In this document: positions 11,226 through 21,562 of the stretch, one piece after another | How positions within the stretch are numbered: the first letter of the stretch is position 1 | Layout: each line of letters opens with the position of its first letter | Assembly: GCF_964355755.1 (NCBI RefSeq) | Contig: NC_092675.1 | Location: forward strand, 18,428,912-18,492,911 | DNA length: 64,000 nt | Direction of reading: 5' to 3' | DNA from: Antedon mediterranea | Taxonomy: Eukaryota; Echinodermata; Crinoidea; Comatulida; Antedonidae | Program-made: the position numbers and the translations under genes | Notes under the pieces: model-generated | Told to the model about the DNA's origin: nothing | The model's database searches: none | The model's input: only the letters and a program-made list of their open reading frames with translations

Positions 11226-14014
11226 AGGAAATTTTTAACATGCAAGCTCTTCTACTTTAACATTTTAGAACTCTGGAAAAGTTCCCTTAAAATATCTTTT
11301 TAAATAACTCATCACTTAAAATTATATATTAATAATCAGTATCATACTAGCCTAAAGTACAATACGGCGTACACACGAGGGACTGCCGTGTGAGGCATTC
11401 GTTCAGAGAAGTCGACTAAACGCTGAAGTAAATGTATATACTCCTTTCTCTTTGCCCATACAACGTGGCTGAAATCCAACGCGCACGTTGTATCTTACAC
11501 ACGGTAACCGAGTATTTAATAGCTAAAAACTGGAAGAAAACTGAAAGAACCTAAAATTTTATTGATTGGAATACCATCAATCCGCTAATATAACTTGCCA
11601 AATTATTTATAGCTTCGTCTACTCTACCTTAATATAAGTACTTTATGAACTCGCAATATTGTATTATATAATCATTTTACAGATATTATTCGATAGACCT
11701 TGAACTGGCCTGAACTTGAAAAACCATTTGTTATCTCACATAATTTCAACCCTACCACTTAAATACCTTAATAATATCTTACGAGGTTAAACAGAATACA
11801 TTACTTTCGTTCGCTATATTCCATTTTGCAGCGATTTTTAATACATTGGCTATCTTGATTTACATTTAATTACAATATGATTTTAGAGAAACTTTAAAAT
11901 GCTTTCCAAACTTATTATATACAAATAATAGTAGCTCAATAAATCTAAAATTCTAGCAGGTCTAGAGTAGATCAATTTGAATTGATTTGAAAGTCAGTAA
12001 CTCACAATTAAAGTAAGTATGAAGCATATATGTTTTTAAAATACGGCTGCAGACTAACTGCCGTGAATAATCTTCGAGTGCAGCGGCGCAATTCGTTCGT
12101 TTTTGGTGATTGCTGGTAAACGTAGAGTGATTTAAGACGAAGTTATAGAGTGATGTACTTTATCATGCAGTGTATTCACAAACATTGGGACTAATAAATG
12201 TGAATAATTTATGTTTCCAACAAAATCAAGAATGACGACAAATTACACCGGTCCAGATAACATTCATGTGTAATATTGCTAAAGGCACTTAGGCCTAACA
12301 AAACTATGATATTTTACATTAACAAAACCTTCTTGGTCAAGTTTTGCTAAAAATTGTACATTTAGACTGAAAGTGTAAAAACAGTGTTGTACTCCTTGTG
12401 GAGCCTTTAAGAAAATATTAGACATTAGTAGGTCACGGGAACACCATTAGAGAACGATGATATATATCAATGGAGTGTTACAACATATGCCACTTTGCAA
12501 AGTATTCTTAAAATATAGATAAAGATTCTAGTTTTACTCGTTTACTCATCCCTTACCATTTAAGGATTAGATTTAGAAGCAAAGACCTACAATGTAAAGT
12601 TCATAAAAAAAAAGTAAACGTACAGAAATGTGAGCTATAACGACCTTATGAGCATGCGCATTGTGACAACGAACATATCGTTAGACATAATTTATTGTAT
12701 GTTTCAAGTATTCTGTACATATTTATAATACGCCTAGTTCTTGTATTATAGTTACACATTTTAACATAAAACAAGATGAATATTATCTTGCAATAGTGAT
12801 ATAGATTAAGATTATGGAGTTTACCATGTTTTATGACGACAGAAATTGCAATGATACACAGTTCATAGTTTTTAAAAGATGGAGTATTTTCGTGAAATTT
12901 GTTTTCACAAACAAAAATTCCCACACATCTTAAAAAGTAAGAGCTATATTAAAATCGCAAAATATATTTAGTGGTACGGTATTACTGACGAATTCGAAGG
13001 TTGCTAAATTCATTATCTATCAAATGAATAAATACAGTTTCTAGGTAATAATACCTTAGAAAAAAAAAGTGTTATGGAACTATGCATTTATTAAGAAATC
13101 TAAGTTTGGAATGAAGTGTAAAATAAGTTCTTGTTTATTAACTATGATCAATGAATATACATTTTAACAAAATGTGTTATGGACAGATATGCAAAGCTTT
13201 AATGTTATGGTTGAGAAAATTTGAATTGAATGTTTTGTTTATTTGGCTTACTGGATCAATATATATATATATATTAATGTCACGGATGTAGGCCTACTGG
13301 TGGTTGGGCCTATGCGTTGCCAATGGGCGCCGCGTGGTGTGATGCCATGTCTTATATTTTAAAAACCATTTAAACTTGTGTAGTAAGATTACTTATTCCT
13401 CGTCAGTCAACACATGTTAATGATTTTAAAATACGTTTAACTACAGCACTGAATAGTTATGTCTTGAAAAAAGCTGATTAGAATTTTAATATATTATTTA
13501 TAATATTCCATATGCGCAATATTATAGTGAAATACTATGTATAAATAGATGTAGACAAACAATGTTACAGTAAATGTTTTTTAAGTAAAGATAACTTCGT
13601 GGTACGCCTTTTATTTCTATGTTATGCATTGATTCGCATTAACAATGACAGATCAAATGCATTAAATCATTAGGAGTATTAGCTTATTTACGTCAGAAGT
13701 AACATTTATCAAACAGTGATGTCACGATCAACAAATTGGCATTAATTTCCAACTCATTTCAAAACTGTTTTTGAAGAAGCAGAATCAGCAACTATATAAT
13801 TGCAACTAAACAATTCAAATAACTTAAGACTTAATCAAAAATATTATTATTTAAATCATCTCAGTCAATCGTTAACATGATGAAGTCAGTGAGGATTGCG
13901 AATTGAACTGTAAAATGGAATTTTCAATATCGCATTCGTCGTGTTAGGCCTCAATATATAGAAACATACTAAACAAGAACAGATACCAGTTCACCAAAAC
14001 AAGTTGTAGACATT
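11226..14014. other. 3' flank of nAChR-A, no gene seen
   Basis: AT-rich. AATAAA motifs occur at 11938-11943 and again near 12190, but none is close to the stop at 11225, so the polyadenylation site is undecided. No coding frame with recognisable content on either strand. A short (AT)n run is at 13259-13273. Confidence 0.55.
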
Positions 14015-14130
14015 TACTCCTAAAATAAGAACCAAACTTCTTGTTTTGACTCCTAAATTTGGAGCCAAACTTGTGTTGCCTCCTACAGTAAGAACCCAAC
14101 TTCTCTTTTTGCCTTCTAAAGTGGAAAACA
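14015..14130. repeat. 33-bp degenerate tandem repeat, about 4 copies
   Basis: Successive units read CTCCTAAAATAAGAACCAAA, CTCCTAAATTTGGAGCCAAA, CTCCTACAGTAAGAACCCAA and CTTCTAAAGTGGAAAACAAA, each followed by CTTnTnTTTTGn-like spacing. A period divisible by three keeps a frame open on the minus strand, which I read as a by-product. Confidence 0.7.
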
Positions 14131-14180
14131 AACCCGTAGAGACGCATAATCTGGATCGACACGTTAATAAAGGCACAGGT

Positions 14181-15014
14181 TTTTAGTCGCGTGGACGCGA
14201 CTATATAGTTCACTATGTCGGTCGGTCGGTCCGGTATCACTATGCGTTTTATCGCTTTCTGACCTTATCTTGATATCAGTTTAATCTAGCTAAGTCAATT
14301 TTTGACAGTATATTCCTTATGGCCAGGAATCGATGGGGTTATGTTTTCACGGTGCGCAATAAAAAATTACGCGGTCTACGCCCGATTTAACGAAATCACC
14401 TTTGTAATCATATCTTCACAACCATGAATCACAATTAAATAAAATTTGGTACTCATAAATTTCAGGGCATAAATCATCATATGGCAATATAATTACGTGC
14501 GTAGCGCATGTAACGCATGCGTACGCGCGCTTAAAATTTTCAAAATTTATTTTCGATGAAATAAGAGTACGTTTCAGGCAATTTTAAGCGTTTACAAAAC
14601 TGCCATGAGTGCGCAGATTTCGCGTTAAATGTCGTTGCGCACTCTTTTTGCCCGATTTCTGTTTTCTTGACTTACTTTTCAACTCGAAATTACGTTATAC
14701 GAGCACGTCAAAAGTGACAGGCTACGCACGTGTAAATTAAAAAAATATAAATGTTTTTAAACATTTCAACATTTTTAAACATGTTCAGTAATTTCGGTCA
14801 GTTGGTAGGTTGGTCGGTCGGTCTGTAAACACTAATGAGTACGCGACTGCAGCCATTTATATGGCCTTGTTATTTTACTTTTAGACTTTGTTGGAAGATC
14901 ACTTTACAATACGCAACTCTACCAGCTCACTATGTCGGTCGGTTGGTCGGTCGGTCGGTTGGACGGTAAACAACACGTTGAGCACGCGACTGCAATCATG
15001 TATATGGCCTTGTT
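14181..15014 (+). mobile_element. Composite CGGT-rich element with CG-dinucleotide-rich core
   Basis: The left end has the near-perfect palindrome AGTCGCGTGGACGCGACT (14185-14202), then TATATAGTTCACTATGTCGG and a CGGT run. The 14,330-14,730 core is rich in CG-dinucleotide words such as ACGCATGCGTACGCGCGC and GTGCGCAG. The right side carries two further CGGT tracts (about 14,800 and 14,935), each followed by GCGACTGCA and TATATGGCCTTGTT. The core resembles the duplicated block in the CCAR1 intron element at 55453-57460: ACGCGCGC, TTAAAATTT, TTTCAnGnnATTTTAAGC. No reading frame. Confidence 0.6.
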
Positions 15015-15664
15015 CCCATTAAATTTAAGCAATCTGAATTTGTACGGACATGTTCTCAGATCCATATCAACTCTATGAACATCAATGAAATCAGGACAAA
15101 TGATGCTGGGAATTACTGATATGACAAGTAAGCATATATTTTGTATCATACCTACGTCAAAGTTTATTTATTATTTTATAAAGCTATATATTCAATAAAC
15201 TTAGTATTGAAAATTTAAATGGAAAGATATTATTGGATAGCACACGGTGACAATAATTTACATTAGTTTTTCTGCGACAGAAATAAAATTCAACTTAGTA
15301 TTGATTCTTTAAAGTATGAATTTAGAAATACTGATTTTGCAATATTATAACAACGAAATATGTAATTAATGTATACATTATAATGTATATTCATATTTTT
15401 TCATATATTGTCTAATACTATTATATCGATATTAAAAATTCAATATTAATCCTTAAAACTATTTTTATCTAATATTATATCGAACGTATTTGTTGAACCC
15501 AAGTAAGGGTAAACAATTTAGAGAATTATTCATCACACGTGTCGTATCTAAGATATGTATAATTTTTCGTTATTTCGGACTTCATATGAATAGAAAACTA
15601 TAGATAACTACAAAAACAACGTTCCATTTTTTACGAAGCTTCAATTCAACAAGAAAAAAATTAT
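15015..15664. other. AT-rich spacer
   Basis: No gene, RNA or repeat recognised. Confidence 0.5.
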
Positions 15665-15678
15665 TTTCAACTCTCCAG

Positions 15679-15982
15679 GGTGGGTGAGTGGCCGAGCGGT
15701 TAAGACAGTGGAACCGTAATCACGTAGCCATAACATCGGCAGGGGTTCGAGCCTCACTCACTCCATGGTTCTGGTGGTAGAACGAGTCTTCTCGGATAAG
15801 GACTATAAAGCGTAGGTCCAGTGTACACAACTTGCTCGTGTGCACTTTAAAGAACCTAGTACATCTTTCGAGACGACTAGGGGGTTACCCCGGGGTATTA
15901 GTACATCACAGCCACTGATCACCAACTGGGCCCTCTGGGAGACCAGTCTTTGACTGAAGAGGTTACCCAGTATAAATATAAA
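15679..15982 (+). mobile_element. tRNA-derived SINE, copy 2, with target-site duplication
   Basis: The best-preserved copy. The tRNA-like head has box A TGGCCGAGCGGTTAAGA, box B GGGGTTCGAGCC, an acceptor-like GTGAGTG pairing with CACTCAC, and enough sequence between for a long variable arm, so the source looks like a Ser/Leu-type (class II) tRNA. A roughly 190-bp unrelated body follows, ending TTACCCAGTATAAATATAAA. It is flanked by an exact 14-bp direct repeat TTTCAACTCTCCAG (15665-15678 and 15983-15996), the target-site duplication of a LINE-mobilised SINE. Confidence 0.93.
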
Positions 15983-16053
15983 TTTCAACTCTCCAGCTGA
16001 TTTTGAATCTAATCAATGCAACCCACTTCTCCACCCGCCGCAAACAACAGCAA

Positions 16054-16122
16054 AACAAGGTACTTACTTACCTAACAAGGTACTGTACTTACCTAACAAG
16101 GTACTGTACTTACCTAACAAAG
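16054..16122. repeat. 21-bp tandem repeat, 3 copies
   Basis: Units AACAAGGTACTGTACTTACC+T (first unit 20 bp, next two 21 bp) plus a partial fourth. On the minus strand each unit contains AGGTAAGT, a consensus 5' splice site. Confidence 0.85.
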
Positions 16123-16510
16123 ATTCAAATTCAATTGTTGACCGTCCGCATTGATCTCCCTCTTTAACTTTTATGATGGTAGCCAGATTTCTGAACAATT
16201 CTTTTTCATAATAGAAATAATCCTTTCTAAAAGCATTATAATCAATGTAAAACAACGTACTATGTATAATGCACTTTCATCGCATCACTTAATGAATATC
16301 CTCTCAAGAAATCCTATTCCAGAACCTGTATTTTAATTGACATTCTATAATTACCATACACACAAGAAAACAATCAGCCTTTTAATTGTATACAATTGCT
16401 AGGATAATGACGTCACATTCAACCGACGCAGTTGTGGGATGCTAGGTGTATGACCATAGTATGCAAATTAGTATAGATTCAAATAAATTAACACTCTAAA
16501 TACACGTGTT

Positions 16511-18720
16511 CTTACTTGAATCTTACTTGAATCTTCGGGCTCATGGTTAAGGCAAATGCCTTTTAAACGCCCTCCATTTCTTCTGTATTAAACTAGAATT
16601 GGTAGCAAAATTTATCTCCCATTGCTCTGTCTTTGTTTAGGTGGTCCTTGAATGCATTAATGTTTTCTGCTTGTACTGTAGTGTGGTATAGATTGTTCCA
16701 TGTGTTGACGATTCTACTTGAAAAGGAGTAGCTTCTGATTTTCAGTCGAGCTCTTGGCTTTCTTAATTTGAATTGATGGCCCCTTGTTCTACTTTCCTCT
16801 CTAAAATCAAAAAAGGTTTCGGCTTCAATATCATCCAAGCCCTTGATAATTTTAAACACTTGTATAATGTCCGCTCTCCTGCTTCTGTAATTCAGTGTAG
16901 GGAGTCCAAGCTCTTTTAAGCTCTGATCGTAAGATTTATCTCGTAACTTTTTGACAATTTTAGTGGCCCTACGCTGCACTCTTTCAAGCTTATCCAAATC
17001 ACCTTTTAGGAGAGGGTACCATATACAGCTTGCGTATTCCAGATGAGGTCGAATTATACTTTTATAAAGGGGCAGGAACATATCCTTATCCATGTAAGCA
17101 AAAGATCGCCTTACCAGTCAAATGAGTCTATTTGCTTTATTTACAGCTTCATTCGTTTGTAGTGAAAATTTTAAAGACTGATCAAAAGTAACTCCAAGGT
17201 TTTTTTTAGTATTGGCAGTTGGCAGATCCTCGTCACCTTCCTCTGTTGGGATAGTGTATTTCATTTGTGGATTTGAATTTCCATAATGAATTACTTTACA
17301 TTTATTGATGTTGAATTTCAGCTGCCATCTTTTAGACCAATCAGATAATGCATTAAGATCATTTTGAACTGTATCATTTCTGTTTTCATGCACAACATAA
17401 AACATCTTAGTGTCATCTCCAAACATCCATACTTTAGATTTAACTGCATCAGGTAGATCGTTTATGTAAATTATAAATAATAAAGGGCCTAACACGCTGC
17501 CTTGAGGGACTCCGCTTTTAACCATAGACCATTCAGAAAATGCTGCGGCCACTCTAACTCTTTGTCTTCTCCCTGTCAAAAATTGATGTATCCATCTCTC
17601 AGCAGATTTCCTTTTATTCCATACGCTTCCAATTTTGTTATTAATCTCTGGTGGGGGATAGAATCGAACGCCTTACTGAAATCCAAGTATACAGCATCAA
17701 AGTTTTCCCCTGCATCCAGCAATTTTGTCCATTCTTCCATCACCTCCAGCAATTGTGTGACGCAAGATCTACCTTTCCAAAACCCATGCTGTGCTTTTAT
17801 AATAAGGTTTCTATCATTTAGAAACTGTATAATGTTGTCTCTCACAATTGATTCCAAAAGTTTGCATACGACAGATGTCAAACTTACTGGCCTGTAGTTT
17901 CCAACCTCCGTCTTGTCCCCTTTCTTAAATATTGGTACTACATTGGCAAATTTCCAGCACTCCGGTAACTGTCCAGTCGATAGTGATTTGTTGTATATTG
18001 ACGTCAATGGAGTTGCTACAATTTCTTTAAGTTCCTTCAGTACTCTTGGATGCACATCATCTGGTCCAGCTGATTCATTTGAGTTCATCTGCTGAAGACA
18101 TGTAAGCACTTCCTCCTTTGTCACTTCAATTGAATCCAAATGGTCATCCACCTAAACTCTATGTGTAACTTCTGGCAATGACTCGAGGTCTTCATTTGTG
18201 AATACACTTGTGAAAAATGCGTTGAAAATTTCAGCTTTATGCTGATTGTCACCGGCCATATTACCCTTTCCATCCTTCACCAATCCAATAGATTGAGTTG
18301 TTTTGGTTTTCTCTCTTACATATTTCCAGAAACTTTTAGGATTAGTTTTTACTTCATTGCATATTTTCCGCTCAAGTGCAATCTTTGCTGCCCTTTTTCA
18401 CCCGTTACTATATTTCTTGCCTTTTTGTAACTGTCATAATCTTTCTGTTGTCGAGACCTTGTAAACTTTTTCCATGCATTGTGTTTCATTTTAATTTTCC
18501 TCTGAACGTCACCAGTCATCCAGATAGGTTTATTTTCTTTTTTTATGTTTGACTTGGGAATACAGATCTGAACAGCATTTCTTATTGATTGATTTAAAGC
18601 TTCACAGGCCTCTTTGTATTTTCAAATTGGTAGTCCACCTCAGTAATCAATTCTTTCATATTAATATAGTCACCCTTGTTGAAATTTAGCTTGTATTCCA
18701 TTTTCTCTTGTATTTTAGTT
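16511..18720 (-). mobile_element. 5'-truncated CR1-group LINE, inactivated
   Basis: Non-LTR retrotransposon fragment read on the minus strand. From 5': a linker region between endonuclease and RT (NKGDYINMKEL, KFTRSRQQKDYDSYKKARN, SFWKYVREKT); RT with VVPIFKKGD, NYRPVSLTS, QHGFWKGRS, motif A VYLDFSKAFD, motif B SGVPQGSVLGPLL and motif C FGDDTK; then a C-terminal domain with IIRPHLEYAS, LERVQRRATK and FSSRIVNTWN. Breaks: frameshifts near 18,630 and 18,405, a stop at about 18,151, a GA insertion frameshift at about 17,590, and an in-frame TGA at about 17,115. The endonuclease is absent. The 3' end carries two copies of TTACTTGAATC, consistent with the short terminal repeats of CR1-like elements. 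Motif C has Gly where FADD is usual. Confidence 0.92.
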
Positions 18721-18724
18721 ACCT

Positions 18725-18870
18725 GTGTCCTACTTGGACGCAATGCATCAACGTAGGCGCAACGCATGTTAGTAGTTGACTACTCACAAGAGAAAGTTTG
18801 GACAATCGTGATTGGTCAAATTACTTGAGGCGCGCTTAAGTTATTTCGTTGCGAAGTGGGAACCAATCTT
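18725..18870. mobile_element. Short foldback element related to 45257-45396
   Basis: GGACGCAATGCATCAACGTA then GGCGCAACGCATGTTAGTAG matches the 45.27-kb element (GGAAGCAACGCAAACAACGT, AGGCGCAACGCAAG). The other end has GTGATTGGTCAAATTACTTG and CGTTGCGAAGTGGGAACCA. It directly abuts the truncated 5' end of the LINE. Confidence 0.6.
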
Positions 18871-20257
18871 TATATAATCTATTCGCAGAGAAACCCGCCT
18901 TGTTTAAACGTATAGACCAGATAGTTAAAAATCACACGTTTGCAACAAAGGTGTTATTACATTAAAAAAAAAACATTTTTAAATTTGTCATAAGAAGGCT
19001 TTTTATCAGATGCAGCCTTATGAACCCTGATTGAACTTTAATCAGTTCTTCGAACACAGAGAGACGGCTGGAAGTACGGACGGGAACAAGGAAATGACAT
19101 TAATGTGTTGTTTTCGATAATAAAAATGTTGATCAGTATGTTTTCGCAATATGGTAAACAAAATTGTTTCATCCATACGATAAAATTAACATAACACATG
19201 CAATAATGTTAGAATGGTTTGTTAGCATCAAAGTCGGCAATCGTAAACGTCACGTTTAATTATGTTGATATACGTCATGGTACCAAAGTTTCATTTGATA
19301 AATATCTGGGATAAATTGTTACAAATTTGGATAGCGCCATCTATTAAAAAAAATCATTATTATTGGCGTCAACAGTACGTCACATGTTTTGGTAATTGTC
19401 AGTTGAAAATAGACGAAATATGACATGAAAAATCTTATGCTAAATCAGGATTGTATGTTTTATTTTTGTTGAATTTCACCACTGTTAAATCCTGCATAAA
19501 CAACGAGTTCATCATCCATTAGGTATACATAATGGAAATTTGGACTCCCAACGATTCCAAAAAGGGTTGAAACTTCGATGAATTAATACTGCAGTCTATT
19601 TCTAGATACAGGCATACAACAGAGGTCTAGGGTTAATATACTCTTTTAAAGTTAACTGAACACACATGGGTACCAACAAACCGTATAGCAGACAGGAATA
19701 GAATAGGAATACATAGGCCTAACTTTCTGAAATTGAAAGGATTTACAAGAATAAATATTTTCACTTCGACACACATTTTCACAAATTAACACTACTTTGT
19801 AAAACATATCTGAAATGATAACAGGTGATGCCTCTTGAAATAGGGTCATATACATTAGTTTGCTACAGAGACCAATTTGTTAAACCACAAATACAAATCA
19901 AATATAAACGAGATTATTACCAATTTGTTTTAATGCATTTCTATAATCGTAATCTTAATCAAGATAATTTATCAACATAAATCTGGATTTGATTTTTGAA
20001 ATAAGTTGTCAAGAAGGAAAATTGGCTTGCATAAAATTCAGAAATCACATAATGTAATTTAACTATCAAGCATATACATAATACATATATTACACATCCG
20101 AGTATATCCTTACCATCTGATTAGTTAGTTCAGTGCCGTTCAGTATACAAGTTCTACGGTACGCAAAAGCGGCGCGGTGCCTTTTTAAATAGCATAGCCT
20201 CGCGTCTAAAATTTTACATAGATGTCCGATGAAAGCAGCAGATTAGTTGAAAAAAAG
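18871..20257. other. AT-rich spacer
   Basis: No gene or recognisable repeat. Confidence 0.5.
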
Positions 20258-20384
20258 TTTACTTCAAACTTTATGTGACAAAAACATGAGATGTGCCCAC
20301 ATATGGATATGGATACGATGACATCATATCACTACCATTATTTAGGCACATCACACTTTTTTTGTCGAACTAGTTTGATAGTAT
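20258..20384. mobile_element. MITE-like foldback element, copy 2
   Basis: The same family as 4841-4986. Left arm TGTGACAAAAACATGAGATG then TGCCCACATATGG; right arm CCATTATTTAGGCACATCAC then TTTTTTTGTCGAACTAGTTT and GATAGTATA. The right terminus is continuous with the 17-bp satellite. Confidence 0.75.
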
Positions 20385-21562
20385 AGGTAGGTAGATAGTA
20401 TAGGTAGGTAGATAGTATAGGTAGGTAGATAGTATAGGTAGGTAGATAGTATAGGTAGATAGTATAGGTAGGTAGATAGTATAGGTAGGTAGATAGTATA
20501 GGTATGTAGATAGTATAGGTATGTAGATAGTATAGGTAGGTAGATAGTATAGGTAGGTAGATAGTATAGGTAGGTAGATAGTATAGGTAGGTAGATAGTA
20601 TATGTATGTAGATAGTATAGGTAGGTAGATAGTATAGGTAGGTAGATAGTATAGGTATGTAGATAGTATAGGTATGTAGATAGTATAGGTAGGTAGATAG
20701 TATAGGTAGGTAGATAGTATAGGTAGGTAGATAGTATAGGTAGGTAGATAGTATAGGTAGGTAGATAGTATAGGTAGGTAGATAGTATAGGTAGGTAGAT
20801 AGTATAGGTATGTAGATAGTATAGGTATGTAGATAGTATAGGTAGGTAGATAGTATAGGTAGGTAGATAGTATAGGTAGGTAGATAGTATAGGTAGGTAG
20901 ATAGTATAGGTAGGTAGATAGTATAGGTAGGTAGATAGTATAGGTAGGTAGATAGTATAGGTAGGTAGATAGTATAGGTAGGTAGATAGTATAGGTAGGT
21001 AGATAGTATAGGTAGGTAGATAGTATAGGTAGGTAGATAGTATAGGTAGGTAGATAGTATAGGTAGGTAGATAGTATAGGTAGGTAGATAGTATAGGTAG
21101 GTAGATAGTATATGTAGGTAAATAGTATAGGTAGGTAAATAGTATAGGTAGGTAGATAGTATAGGTAGGTAGATAGTATAGGTAGGTAGATAGTATAGGT
21201 AGGTAGATAGTATAGGTAGGTAGATAGTATATGTAGGTAGATAGTATAGGTAGGTAGATAGTATAGGTAGGTAGATAGTATAGGTAGGTAGATAGTATAG
21301 GTAGGTAGATAGTATAGGTAGGTAGATAGTATAGGTAGGTAGATAGTATAGGTAGGTAGATAGTATCGGTAGGTAGATAGTATAGGTAGGTAGATAGTAT
21401 AGGTAGGTAGATAGTATAGGTAGGTAGATAGTATAGGTAGGTAGATAGTATTGGTAGGTAGATAGTATAGGTAGGTAGATAGTATAGGTAGGTAGATAGT
21501 ATAGGTAGGTAGATAGTATCGGTAGGTAGATAGTATAGGTAGGTAGATAGTATATGTAGATA
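20377..21562. repeat. 17-bp satellite, about 69 copies
   Basis: Unit GTATAGGTAGGTAGATA repeated over 1.19 kb with very low divergence. Variants are GTATGTAGATA, a 13-bp short unit near 20,450, TATAT/TATCG/TATTG substitutions, and AAATAG at 21,120. The period is prime to three and the unit lacks stops on the minus strand, so a 418-codon frame of pure repeats exists; it is not a gene. The low divergence implies recent expansion. Confidence 0.97.

Noticed and set aside
13944-14240. 98-codon minus-strand frame with an 11-residue repeat
   Set aside because: It overlaps the 33-bp tandem repeat and the CGGT element; the repeat explains the open frame.
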